From the NCBI GenBank assembly GCA_000434555.1, contig FR880105.1, positions 1 to 33,463 on the forward strand: a stretch of 33,463 nt of DNA, given 5' to 3'. Under the pieces are notes generated by a model. It was not told the origin of the DNA and ran no database searches. It was given only the letters and a program-made list of their open reading frames with translations. Of the stretch, positions 9,449 through 17,253 are shown piece after piece; the first letter of the stretch is position 1; the number at the start of each line of letters is the position of its first letter. The stretch comes from Clostridium sp. CAG:524 (lineage in GTDB: Bacteria > Bacillota_I > Bacilli_A > RF39 > UBA660). Position numbers and translations under genes: made by a program.

Positions 9449-10143
9449 TCAATCCTTTCTATATCTACTGGTTTTTTATTTATTTTTATTTCTTCTACTT
9501 TTCCACTCTTAAATTTAATTACTTTATCAGCCATTGGAGCAATTGCACTATTATGAGTAATTATTATTACTGTCATTTTATTTTTCCTACATGTATCTTG
9601 AAGTAACTTTAATATTTGTTTTCCTGTAACATAATCAAGTGCTCCTGTTGGCTCATCACATAATAAAACATTAGGATTTTTAGCAAGGGCTCTTGCAATA
9701 GATACTCTTTGTTGTTCTCCACCTGATAATTGTGCTGGAAAATTATTAAGTCTATCTTTTAGTCCAACATTTATTAATGTTTCTTTTGGCGATAATGAAT
9801 TTTTACATATTTCAGTTGCTAGTTCTACATTTTCAAGTGCTGTTAAATTTTGAATTAAATTATAAAATTGAAATACAAATCCTATATTAGTTCTTCTATA
9901 TTTAATTAGTTGTTTTTTATTATATTTAGTTATATCTTTTTTAGCAACAATTATTTCTCCACTAGTAGCTTTATCCATACCACCAAGTATATTTAATGCA
10001 GTTGTTTTACCCGCACCACTATGTCCTAAAATACAAACAAGTTCTCCCTGCTCTATCTCAAAATTAACATTATCAAGTGCCTTTACTTCTACTTCACCTG
10101 AATTATATATTTTGTTAACATTCTTAAATTGTATATATGCCAT
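9442..10143 (-). CDS. ABC transporter ATP-binding protein (MacB/LolD family)
   Basis: ATPase partner of the FtsX-like permease. Motifs in order: Walker A GHSGAGKTT near residue 43, Q-loop in FVFQFYNLI, the signature LSGGEQQRVSIARAL, Walker B VLLCDEPTGALD and the H-loop IIITHN. The 'DEPTGALD' form and the short length (233 aa) are typical of the MacB/LolD/FtsE branch that drives mechanotransmission transporters. ATG 10143 is chosen: GAGGTG lies six bases before it, while the GTG at 10152 overlaps that site. The last codons overlap the permease start. A terminator at 10199-10222 separates it from the upstream gene, so the two ABC genes probably form their own operon. Confidence 0.95.
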   Translation of the reverse strand: MAYIQFKNVNKIYNSGEVEVKALDNVNFEIEQGELVCILGHSGAGKTTALNILGGMDKATSGEIIVAKKDITKYNKKQLIKYRRTNIGFVFQFYNLIQNLTALENVELATEICKNSLSPKETLINVGLKDRLNNFPAQLSGGEQQRVSIARALAKNPNVLLCDEPTGALDYVTGKQILKLLQDTCRKNKMTVIIITHNSAIAPMADKVIKFKSGKVEEIKINKKPVDIERIEW

Positions 10144-10198
10144 ATAAGTCACCTCATTTATAAGTATATTCTATCATATTTATATATTTTTTTCATTT

Positions 10199-10222
10199 AA
10201 AAAGTCATATTTTCATATGACT
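10199..10222 (-). terminator. Terminator of the LppM-like gene
   Basis: On the minus strand, AGTCATAT and ATATGACT form an 8-bp stem with a GAAA tetraloop, followed by TTTT. The stem overlaps the TAG stop at 10223-10221. Confidence 0.7.
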
Positions 10223-11513
10223 ATTTAATATCAGTTATTTCTGGTGTAATAATTTTTACTTCTTTAGGCTTTTCTTCTATAACTATTTCATCTTCTTTTG
10301 TATTCTGCGATGTAATAAACACAGGCGCTTTTTCTGGCTCTTTTTCTTTTACTACATTTGGTATTTCATGTGGTAATGTATATTCATAAGAACGTTTATT
10401 AATTTCTTCATTTGAAATATTTGTAGTATTAGTTGCTGTACTATTAACAGTATTAGTTACCATATCAACATCAGGTATTGGTACTTCACTACCTCTATCA
10501 ATAAATCCACCCATCGCATCTATTTCAGATGCAATACTAGGATCATAATCAGTATGTATTGGCTTGTCAGTTTCAATATTTTCTATCTTTTCTTTTTTCT
10601 TTTTATTTAACATTATTATTAATAAAATAATTATAATAGCTAATACTAGTGATCCACCACCCACTAAGTAAATATTAGTCATATTTAATATCTCAAAACT
10701 ACAATTAACTGAAGCAGGTTCTTCTTTTACAAATGTCCATGTTAGCTTTTTACCATCATTACTCTTTACTGTTTCATTTGATTCTATTGCTTTAGTTGGT
10801 AAAGTTATTGTTAAATTATATTCTACTTCTTTTGATAGTTTTTCAACTTTTGCTTTCATTTCTTTCTGGTAAGCTTCATACCCTTCTACATATGTTTGGC
10901 AATTAAGTAACTCTTCATTGGTAACTTTACTGTTAGTTTTAGTATTTACTTTAGTTTTTGTTTTAGTATTCTTATTTGCTTCATTAGTCTTATTTTCTTC
11001 AATCATACTTAAACAATTAGTATACTTAGCACCCTCAAGAAGTACATTATTTTTATTATCTTTATCATAAGGATTACTAATAGCAAAAATTAATTCAAAA
11101 GCTTTTACTTTATCTCTATTATAAGTAAAATCAATTGTATATTTATTTTTAAAAAATCCTTTTTCAACCTTTATAAGATTTTTATCATCAAAATCACTAT
11201 TTAGAAATTTATCTATTTCTATTTTATTAACATTATCACTAGAAATGTTATCTAATTTATATTCTTTTTTACCATCAAGGCCTGAATATCCATTTTCTTT
11301 TTTTACTTCAACTTTTAATCCATCTCTTTTAACTTTTTCAACATCAGTAAACTGACTAATAGTATCTTCACCAAATTCATCAGTCATTAAAACTATTTTT
11401 TCTATACTAACATTTTTATTTTTATCTATATTTATTATTGTATCTGTTTTAACAAACCCACATGAAAATGTAAAAATTGTTAAAATAGAACATATACTTA
11501 ATATTTTTTTCAT
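10221..11513 (-). CDS. Exported LppM-like (DUF3153-type) membrane protein with a cytoplasmic tail
   Basis: About 430 residues. A signal peptide (MKKILSICS, then a hydrophobic run) ends near FSCG. The Cys might be lipidated, but the lipobox is poor because the -3 residue is Thr. The extracellular half resembles the LppM domain: a start of 'IINIDKNKNVSIEKIVLMTDE' type and a late YNLTITLPTKA to LTWTFVKEEPA segment, as in proteins with a 'dG..vtW' ending. Residues 184-200 are a Thr/Asn/Lys linker. One membrane helix (about 280-302) is followed by a long Pro/Glu-rich tail of about 125 residues that should lie in the cytoplasm. ATG 11513 is preferred over ATG 11519 because AGGA sits nine bases upstream of it but only three from the other. 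The domain call is tentative. Confidence 0.6.
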   Translation of the reverse strand: MKKILSICSILTIFTFSCGFVKTDTIINIDKNKNVSIEKIVLMTDEFGEDTISQFTDVEKVKRDGLKVEVKKENGYSGLDGKKEYKLDNISSDNVNKIEIDKFLNSDFDDKNLIKVEKGFFKNKYTIDFTYNRDKVKAFELIFAISNPYDKDNKNNVLLEGAKYTNCLSMIEENKTNEANKNTKTKTKVNTKTNSKVTNEELLNCQTYVEGYEAYQKEMKAKVEKLSKEVEYNLTITLPTKAIESNETVKSNDGKKLTWTFVKEEPASVNCSFEILNMTNIYLVGGGSLVLAIIIILLIIMLNKKKKEKIENIETDKPIHTDYDPSIASEIDAMGGFIDRGSEVPIPDVDMVTNTVNSTATNTTNISNEEINKRSYEYTLPHEIPNVVKEKEPEKAPVFITSQNTKEDEIVIEEKPKEVKIITPEITDIK

Positions 11514-11547
11514 TAACATCTATCCTTTTTACACTTTATATACTTAA

Positions 11548-11556
11548 AGTATAACA
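11548..11556 (-). promoter_or_regulatory. Extended -10 promoter of the LppM-like gene, with a dyad
   Basis: On the minus strand, TGTTATACT (11556-11548) is an extended -10. TATACT-TAA-AGTATA at 11539-11553 forms a dyad over it, much like the one at 382-397. No convincing -35 is present. Confidence 0.45.
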
Positions 11557-11584
11557 CATAATAAAGTTTTTAACATATAAAAAT

Positions 11585-11616
11585 AAACATTTATGTGTAA
11601 AATTACATAAATGTTT
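11585..11616 (-). terminator. Terminator of the small helical protein gene
   Basis: A perfect 12-bp inverted repeat, AAACATTTATGT (11585-11596) and ACATAAATGTTT (11605-11616). On the minus strand it is followed by ATTTTTATATG. It overlaps the stop codon at 11603-11605. Confidence 0.75.
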
Positions 11617-12040
11617 TAAGATTTTCTATTTCTTTTTGTTGAAATTTCAATAATTCTTTAGCAAGTTTCAAAGTACTTTTATCTACTTCTTCCCTGTAAT
11701 TCTTTATTTTAGCCTCCATTTCAACTATTCCCATGGTAAATCCTTCAGCAAGCATACTTGCAATAGCGGCATCACTGTTATCTTTCATAGTCTCCATCAT
11801 TATTCCCATAGAACTCATCATTTTTGACATTATATTTTGAGTTGGTAGTTCTAATTTAGCCTTCTTAATTAATTTTTCACTCTTTTTCTTATATAAATCA
11901 TATACTCGTAATTCATCTTCAAGTAATTTCTTAATTTTATTATCCTTGTTCTTAAGCGTTGTTAATAATTTATTAGTACTATAACTTCCCATATATGATA
12001 CATCATAAATATGCATTAATAACTCATTTTTCTCTTTCAT
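11603..12040 (-). CDS. Small helical-bundle protein of unknown function
   Basis: About 145 residues, almost certainly all alpha-helical, with long amphipathic Lys/Glu/Leu helices and a Met-rich central turn (NIMSKMMSSMGIMMETM). No signal peptide or membrane helix is visible, so it should be cytoplasmic. The helix arrangement resembles four-helix bundles of the ferritin-like or DUF2383/DUF3231 type, but I see no metal-binding ExxH pattern and do not assign a family. ATG 12040 is preferred because GGTGA lies five bases before it. ATG 12052, four codons upstream, has no ribosome binding site but would be close to leaderless from the TATAAT at 12072-12067. It has its own terminator and is divergent from gmk. 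Confidence 0.6.
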   Translation of the reverse strand: MKEKNELLMHIYDVSYMGSYSTNKLLTTLKNKDNKIKKLLEDELRVYDLYKKKSEKLIKKAKLELPTQNIMSKMMSSMGIMMETMKDNSDAAIASMLAEGFTMGIVEMEAKIKNYREEVDKSTLKLAKELLKFQQKEIENLKTFM

Positions 12041-12092
12041 TTCATTCACCATTAATATTATTAACTATTATATTTATTTTATACTTATTTTT

Positions 12093-12101
12093 TGTTAAAA
12101 T
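12093..12101 (+). promoter_or_regulatory. Possible extended -10 promoter of gmk
   Basis: TGTTAAAAT at 12093-12101 fits an extended -10, 18 bases before the gmk start. AAAGAGG at 12107-12113 is the ribosome binding site. The -35 region is not convincing. Confidence 0.4.
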
Positions 12102-12119
12102 ATTTTAAAGAGGTATATT

Positions 12120-12776
12120 ATGATAAAAGAAAATAATCAAGGTATTTTAGTAGTAGTATCAGGTCCATCAGGTTGTGGAAAAAGTACACTAAATGACTTA
12201 CTTTTAAAATCGAGAAAAAATATAACAATGTCAATATCAGACACAACTAGAAATCCTAGAGGTGAAGAAAAAGATGGTGTTGAATATAATTTTTTAACAA
12301 AAGAACAGTTTGAAAAAAACATCGAGAATGATAAGTATTTAGAATACGCAACTGTGCATTCTCATTATTATGGAACGCCTAAACATAATATTAATAAATT
12401 ACTTAAAAGTGGTATTGATGTTATATTAGAAATAGATATTGAAGGTGCTAGAAAAGTAAAAGAAAAATGTCCTAATGCCGTATTTATATTTATAATGCCA
12501 CCATCTATGGAAATATTAAAAAATAGACTTATGGGAAGAAAAACAGAAACAAAAGAACAACTTGTTGAAAGATTCAAAACAGCATATAAAGAGATTAACG
12601 AAGTCACTAAATATAATTATGTTATAGTAAATGATGATTTAAATGAATCACTTCTTAAAATGAATAGTATTCTTGAATGTGAAAGATGTAGAGTAGATAG
12701 AATTGAAGATGTATATCTTGGTAATCAAGAAGAAATGATACACGAATTACTTGTAGATTTTGATAAGAAAAACTAG
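12120..12776 (+). CDS. gmk: Guanylate kinase
   Basis: Phosphorylates GMP to GDP with ATP, in purine nucleotide synthesis and recycling. At 218 residues it is of normal length. The P-loop GPSGCGKST is near residue 15. The GMP-binding segment SISDTTRNPRGEEKDGVEY keeps the Arg and Tyr contacts, though the usual RPGE turn is changed to PRGE. LEYATVHSHYYGTP and VILEIDIEGARKVKE follow, then the lid region with GRKTETKEQLVERF. The start is ATG 12120 with AAAGAGG six bases upstream. The gene stands alone on the plus strand rather than with rpoZ or priA. Its stop codon lies inside a terminator shared with the convergent gene. Confidence 0.96.
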   Translation: MIKENNQGILVVVSGPSGCGKSTLNDLLLKSRKNITMSISDTTRNPRGEEKDGVEYNFLTKEQFEKNIENDKYLEYATVHSHYYGTPKHNINKLLKSGIDVILEIDIEGARKVKEKCPNAVFIFIMPPSMEILKNRLMGRKTETKEQLVERFKTAYKEINEVTKYNYVIVNDDLNESLLKMNSILECERCRVDRIEDVYLGNQEEMIHELLVDFDKKN

Positions 12777-12795
12777 CTCAATATGAACTAGTTTT
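12769..12795. terminator. Bidirectional terminator shared by gmk and the transglutaminase-like gene
   Basis: AAAACTAG (12769-12776) pairs with CTAGTTTT (12788-12795). TCA and TGA extend the stem inside one mismatch, leaving an ATA loop. It overlaps the gmk stop (ending 12776) and the minus-strand stop at 12794-12796. Confidence 0.75.
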
Positions 12796-13723
12796 ATAAT
12801 GTTTTATTATTTTCTAAATCATCAAATAATGAATTACTTTTACTTTTCCATCCACTATTTAACATAGATTTTATATTTTCTTTTGATGAATTAAATAATC
12901 CTAAATTAGGAGTATATAAATACCATGAATCTGTATCTACAAATTTAAATACTGTCGCAAGTTCTTCATTTTTTTCTCTTTGTAATGTCAAATGATATTC
13001 TTTAAATCTTGACTTCAATACTTCTATAAATAATTTATTTAGATACATCTTTCCTTCATGAGCTCCTCTAAACTTAGGAGTAATTGTATTTAACATCATT
13101 ATTTTATAATTTAATATTTCTTCCTCTGTCATATTACTATAATCAGTATTATTTAGTTTACTTTTTAAATCATTAATTCTTTTATCAGTATATTCTCCAA
13201 ATTTAATAAGTCCATATTTTTTATCAATACTTTCACATTCAACTAAAGGCATAATATCATATTCACCATTAGGACTCGTATAACCAAAATGTTTTGTTTG
13301 ACAACCACTTTGTATTAAATATAAATCTAAAGTAAGATCAAGTAAATACTTTTCACCATTACTAAACTCTACTGCATTAGCTCTATGTTTAGGACCAACA
13401 ATACCCCTTACATTATCACTTGTTTCAACTATCTTGCCTTTACATTCTGGACCTAAACTATTTATAACAATATTCATAATCTCCGATATTTGTATACATG
13501 TTTGAAATCCACCAATATAATCTTCTTCAAAATTAAGTTGTTTTGTTACAATATCAGGATGATTAGCAACCCTATAATCATAACTAAATAAATCACCAAG
13601 TTTAATGTAAACCCATCTTATTTGTTCAATATAACTAGCATTTTTAGGCATATTAAACAATATCAAATTAATATCTGCTATAATATTATTGTCATTAATA
13701 TCTTTTTTATTTATCTTTTCCAT
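12794..13723 (-). CDS. Transglutaminase-like (papain-fold) protein
   Basis: 309 residues, no signal peptide or membrane helix, so probably cytoplasmic. The central part has the layout of the transglutaminase core: GGFQTCIQISEIMN with C76, then CKGKIVE, then KHRANAVEF with H113, then KYLLDLTLDL with D129. The spacing (Cys, about 37 residues, His, 16 residues, Asp) fits a catalytic triad, and the segment before the Cys (YIKLGDLFSYDY) fits the helix usually found there. The C-terminal 130 residues are not recognised. Members of this fold are proteases, amidases or crosslinkers, or sometimes inactive scaffolds. ATG 13723 is chosen because a TATAAT on the minus strand ends seven bases before it and there is no ribosome binding site, implying a leaderless message. 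It is divergent from a lysozyme gene. Confidence 0.62.
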   Translation of the reverse strand: MEKINKKDINDNNIIADINLILFNMPKNASYIEQIRWVYIKLGDLFSYDYRVANHPDIVTKQLNFEEDYIGGFQTCIQISEIMNIVINSLGPECKGKIVETSDNVRGIVGPKHRANAVEFSNGEKYLLDLTLDLYLIQSGCQTKHFGYTSPNGEYDIMPLVECESIDKKYGLIKFGEYTDKRINDLKSKLNNTDYSNMTEEEILNYKIMMLNTITPKFRGAHEGKMYLNKLFIEVLKSRFKEYHLTLQREKNEELATVFKFVDTDSWYLYTPNLGLFNSSKENIKSMLNSGWKSKSNSLFDDLENNKTL

Positions 13724-13748
13724 ACATTTATTATATAATAAATATATG
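13721..13748. promoter_or_regulatory. Symmetric divergent promoter with overlapping -10 boxes and two leaderless starts
   Basis: The 28 bases from one start codon (CAT, 13721-13723) to the other (ATG, 13746-13748) form a palindrome with one mismatched pair (13725 and 13744). Its centre, ATTATATAAT (13730-13739), carries TATAAT on both strands: plus 13734-13739, minus 13735-13730. Each -10 ends six bases before its ATG, so transcription starting at the usual seventh base begins on the A of each start codon. No ribosome binding site is present on either side, and the -35 regions fall inside the opposite gene and are weak (TTATCT on plus, TTTTCT on minus). Confidence 0.55.
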
Positions 13749-14921
13749 AAAAAGAAAATGTTAATAATTTGTTTATTATTTATGATATGTGGTTGTAAAA
13801 AAGAAGAAAAAGAAATTATAGTTGATAAAATAGTTCAAAAAGACAATCTTGTTTTTGAATATGCTGATAAAATTAAATTATATGATTTAGTTAATACAGA
13901 AGAAAAATTAACAAGTGATAATAATTATATAGATACATATAAACTTGGTAATAATGAAGTAAATATTAACTATTTAAACAGTAAAAATAAGAAAAAGAAA
14001 TACAAAGTTACATACGAAATAGTTGATACTACAAAACCTATCATATTACTTTCTTCATCAATAACAGCATATAAAGGTAATAATGTTAACCTTGTTAATA
14101 AAGCAATATGCGCTGATAACTACGATAAAAAACCTAATTGCTATATTGAAGGAGATTACGATATTAATAAAGTTGGTAAATATAATTTAAAATATATCGC
14201 AATAGATTCGAATAATAATAAAAATGAAAAAAAATTTGTATTAAATGTAAAAGAAAAAAAGAAAAGTAATAATAATACAAGTACAAGTAGAAATAAATAT
14301 TTAATTAAAGACTTAATCAAAGAACATAAAAATGATAAGACAATGATTGGTATAGATGTTTCTTCATGGCAAGGTAACATCGACTTTAAAAAGGTTAAAG
14401 ATGCTGGTGTTGAATTTGTTATCATTAGAATTGGATTTGGTCATAAGAATGGTGAAATTGTTTATGATAATAGATTTAATGAATATTTAAAAAATGCCAA
14501 AGCAAATGGTCTTAAAGTTGGATTATACTTCTATTCTTATGCTAAAAACATAAAAGAATCTAATGAACAAGCAAAATGGATTATAAAAGAATTAAATGGT
14601 GAAACACTTGATTTACCTATCGCATTTGATTGGGAAATATTTAGTGGATTTAATAATTATAATTTAAGTTTAACTGATCTAAATTTAATTGGTGAATCAT
14701 TCATAAAAGAAATAAATAATGCAGGTTATGAAGGAATGCTTTATAGTAGTAAATATTATTTAGAAAATATGTGGAACTTAAATGAATATAAAACATGGCT
14801 TGCTCATTATATAGATAAAACTAATTATAAAGGTGAATACTACATATGGCAACTTTCTAATACAGGTAAAGTTGATGGAATAAACGGAGATGTTGATTTA
14901 GACATTTTATATTTGAAATAG
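13746..14921 (+). CDS. Lipoprotein GH25 lysozyme (1,4-beta-N-acetylmuramidase) with an Ig-like domain
   Basis: Secreted, membrane-anchored muramidase that cuts peptidoglycan glycan strands. Residues 1-17 are a lipoprotein signal ending ICGC (lipid site C17). Residues about 85-167 form a bacterial Ig-like domain of the DUF5011 type (DTTKPIILL, AYKGNNVNL, VGKYNLKYIAIDSNNN). A Lys/Asn/Ser linker follows, and residues 200-391 are the GH25 barrel. The catalytic region is intact: IGIDVSSWQG with D204 and AFDWEIF with D295 and E297, then WLAHY and YIWQLSNTGKVDGING with the terminal DVDLD. I start at ATG 13746; an in-frame ATG at 13689 would place 19 extra residues before a textbook lipoprotein signal and overlap the divergent gene. 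No ribosome binding site is visible. A GNAT gene follows nine bases later. Confidence 0.93.
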   Translation: MKKKMLIICLLFMICGCKKEEKEIIVDKIVQKDNLVFEYADKIKLYDLVNTEEKLTSDNNYIDTYKLGNNEVNINYLNSKNKKKKYKVTYEIVDTTKPIILLSSSITAYKGNNVNLVNKAICADNYDKKPNCYIEGDYDINKVGKYNLKYIAIDSNNNKNEKKFVLNVKEKKKSNNNTSTSRNKYLIKDLIKEHKNDKTMIGIDVSSWQGNIDFKKVKDAGVEFVIIRIGFGHKNGEIVYDNRFNEYLKNAKANGLKVGLYFYSYAKNIKESNEQAKWIIKELNGETLDLPIAFDWEIFSGFNNYNLSLTDLNLIGESFIKEINNAGYEGMLYSSKYYLENMWNLNEYKTWLAHYIDKTNYKGEYYIWQLSNTGKVDGINGDVDLDILYLK

Positions 14922-14930
14922 AGGTAAATT

Positions 14931-15488
14931 ATGATAGAAATTAAACCAATAAAGACTTTAGAATCCAAAAGACTTATTTTAAGAGGATTTGAAAATAGTG
15001 ATGCAGAAAGTTTATATAATACATATGGAACTGATAAAGAAATAACTAAATATATGTTATGGAAAAATTATGAAACTATTGAGGATGCAATAAAAGCAAT
15101 AGAATTTTATAAAAAGACTTACAATGAAAATTCAAATTATAGACAATATGCAATTATATTAAAAAGTACTAATGAATTAATAGGTCAAATAAGTTTTACA
15201 ATTAATACAAAACATGAAAGTTCAGAATTAGGATATTTAATAGCAAGAAAGTTTCAAAATAATGGATATATGAGTGAAGCAATTAATAGATTAATAGACT
15301 ATTTAACAAATGAACTTAAATGTACTAGAATTTCTGCTGAAGTTATGACAGACAACAAAGCATGTATAAAACTATTAGAAAAATATGGATTCAAAAAGGA
15401 AGGAACATTCTTTAAAAAGTACAAAAAAGATAACAAATATTTTGTAGATGTTATAGAATATGCCATTATAAAAGCAGAGAGAATATAA
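14931..15488 (+). CDS. GNAT-family N-acetyltransferase (RimJ/RimL-like)
   Basis: 185 residues of the RimJ/RimL branch, which acetylates N-terminal or small-molecule amino groups using acetyl-CoA. The start matches the branch (ESKRLILRGFENSDAESLYNTY). LIGQISFTI forms the central strands, ELGYLIARKFQNNGYMSEA the acetyl-CoA loop with a Q-x-x-G-Y variant, and KACIKLLEKYGFKKEGTF the C-terminal signature. ATG 14931 has GAGGTAAAT just before it. It lies nine bases after the lysozyme stop, so the two are probably cotranscribed. The substrate cannot be told. A strong terminator follows directly. Confidence 0.88.
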   Translation: MIEIKPIKTLESKRLILRGFENSDAESLYNTYGTDKEITKYMLWKNYETIEDAIKAIEFYKKTYNENSNYRQYAIILKSTNELIGQISFTINTKHESSELGYLIARKFQNNGYMSEAINRLIDYLTNELKCTRISAEVMTDNKACIKLLEKYGFKKEGTFFKKYKKDNKYFVDVIEYAIIKAERI

Positions 15489-15523
15489 AAACAATTAGAT
15501 ATAAGCAAAATTCTAATTGTTTT
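15488..15523 (+). terminator. Terminator of the lysozyme-GNAT operon
   Basis: AAAACAATTAGA (15488-15499) pairs perfectly over 12 bp with TCTAATTGTTTT (15512-15523) around a 12-base loop. It overlaps the last base of the GNAT stop codon. Confidence 0.75.
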
Positions 15524-15532
15524 AATTTGTTC

Positions 15533-15591
15533 AAAAAAAGCAAGTTATCGACCACTTTTAGACATATAAGTATGTAAATTGGTCGATAACT
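15533..15591 (-). terminator. Strong long-stem terminator of the pyrophosphatase operon
   Basis: On the minus strand, AGTTATCGACCA (15591-15580) and TGGTCGATAACT (15554-15543) form a perfect 12-bp stem. A second inner hairpin, ACATA/TATGT, lies within the 25-base loop. TGC and seven T follow (15539-15533). Its CG-containing stem stands out against the AT-rich surroundings. Confidence 0.85.
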
Positions 15592-15614
15592 CACTAATTT
15601 TATCATTTTTTCTA

Positions 15615-17243
15615 TTATTCTTTCTCTATTGTATCCATTATATATGGAGCTATTTGCATCTTTCTTGATAATATATTTTTAAGAGCAACACCCTCATATA
15701 CTTCTTTTAAATCAAAACTATTTTTTATTATTTCTTTAGCAGAAGTATTATAAATACAATAAGATTGATTCTCAAATATATCAGTAATAAACAATGCTAC
15801 TACTCTCATATTTTCAGTTACTGATACCTCATCTAAATATTTAACAATACTATTCATTTTCTTATTAATTAAATCTAAATCAGCAGTCAACAACTGACCT
15901 ATTCCAATTACTGAATCTTTTATTTTATAAGTCTTAAAGTCTTTATGAAGCATAGCATAATTAGTAAGACCTTTTATACTCATACCTTGCTTTAATAATT
16001 CAGTACCATATTTTTTATATTTAATTTTAGCAATCTTAGAAAGTTCAGTTAAAGCATCTACATCTCTAATAGTAGTCGTAGGTGAAGTAAGTAATAATGT
16101 ATCTGATATAATTGCTGAAGCCATAAGACCAGCAATATCTTTTGGAACCTTAATATTATTTTCTTTATATAAATCATAAATAATAGTATTAACACTGCCA
16201 ACTCCAGCATTTCTAAAATTAATTGGCCTTTTAGTATTAATATCTCCTATATTATGATGATCAATCACTTCTAATATTTCAGCTTCTTCAAGACCATCAA
16301 CACTTTGACTATAATTATTATGATCTACAAGAATAACTTGTTTCTTATCTACATCATTAGTATCAGTTAAAGTAAGTAATCCTTTACATTCATTCCTATT
16401 ATTAAGAATTGGATAGTTAGTATGTTTTAACTTCTTAGTTGCTTCAATAAAATCACTCAAATAATCAAGTTCATTAAAAGTAACAGATTCTTCTTTTCTC
16501 AATATCTCTTTTATATAATTAGAAAAAGATATAGTTTTAGCAACTTCATAAGAAGAAAAAGGTGTTCTTATAATATTAACTTTGTTCTTCTTTGCTTTCT
16601 TTAATAAATCATCAGAAATATTAACTGATTGAATTAGTATTATAAGTTTAACCTTACTATTAATCGCGTAATCTAATATAGTTTTTCTATCTCCAACTAC
16701 AACAATATATGTATTATCAAGTTCTACTTTTTCTAAAAATGTTTCTTTAGCATAAGCCGCTACTAAAACATTACCAGTTATTTCTTTATCAAATTTAAAT
16801 ATTTTTTCACCATTTAATGTACTAATTAAATTACCATATGATGTATTTATTTTATGAAAATCACCTGTTATTATTTCTTTAGCAACTTCTTTAAGTGATA
16901 CATATCCATAATATTTATTTTTATTTTCTACAACTGGTATACCAGTAAGAGAATATTTATTCATATAGTCAAAAGCATCTTTTATAGGTACATTTTTATC
17001 AATAAAGCAATTTTTATGATAAGCTACATCTTTAATTTGAAGTTTTACATCATTAAGATGAAATGGTTCTTTAGCTTTAAAATAATCAAGAGCATATTTA
17101 GTTTCACTATTTAAGTTACCAAGTGCTGATGGTATTGTATTCATACCTAATTTGTTTTTTAAGTATGATAGTGATATTGCTCCGCATATAGAATCAGTAT
17201 CTGGATTCTTATGACCAAATATATATGTTAATTTTCCATTCAT
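15615..17243 (-). CDS. ppaC: Manganese-dependent inorganic pyrophosphatase with CBS and DRTGG domains
   Basis: Family II pyrophosphatase that hydrolyses PPi to phosphate, pulling biosynthetic reactions forward. At 542 residues it is far longer than the 309 aa of B. subtilis PpaC because a regulatory insert splits the DHH domain: CBS repeat one (about 75-125), a DRTGG domain (about 130-240), then a second CBS segment (about 250-300). Catalytic motifs flank it: GHKNPDTDS at residue 10, then VDHNN and VIDHHN near 310-335. The C-terminal DHHA2 domain ends with GVALKNILSRKMQIAPYI, whose SRKxQ lysine and arginine bind substrate. CBS-type enzymes are inhibited by AMP or ADP and activated by ATP or diadenosine polyphosphates. 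It lies ten bases after the DUF362 gene, sharing its transcript. Confidence 0.95.
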   Translation of the reverse strand: MNGKLTYIFGHKNPDTDSICGAISLSYLKNKLGMNTIPSALGNLNSETKYALDYFKAKEPFHLNDVKLQIKDVAYHKNCFIDKNVPIKDAFDYMNKYSLTGIPVVENKNKYYGYVSLKEVAKEIITGDFHKINTSYGNLISTLNGEKIFKFDKEITGNVLVAAYAKETFLEKVELDNTYIVVVGDRKTILDYAINSKVKLIILIQSVNISDDLLKKAKKNKVNIIRTPFSSYEVAKTISFSNYIKEILRKEESVTFNELDYLSDFIEATKKLKHTNYPILNNRNECKGLLTLTDTNDVDKKQVILVDHNNYSQSVDGLEEAEILEVIDHHNIGDINTKRPINFRNAGVGSVNTIIYDLYKENNIKVPKDIAGLMASAIISDTLLLTSPTTTIRDVDALTELSKIAKIKYKKYGTELLKQGMSIKGLTNYAMLHKDFKTYKIKDSVIGIGQLLTADLDLINKKMNSIVKYLDEVSVTENMRVVALFITDIFENQSYCIYNTSAKEIIKNSFDLKEVYEGVALKNILSRKMQIAPYIMDTIEKE

Positions 17244-17253
17244 ATTAAAACTC

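Noticed and set aside
12368..12607. Minus-strand open frame inside gmk
   Set aside because: Opposite a complete guanylate kinase with all motifs; no start signal and no sensible protein features.
15543..15591. Long CG-containing inverted repeat as a possible insertion-element end or attachment site
   Set aside because: It is followed on the minus strand by TGC and seven T directly after the pyrophosphatase gene, which is a plain rho-independent terminator; no second copy was seen in the window.
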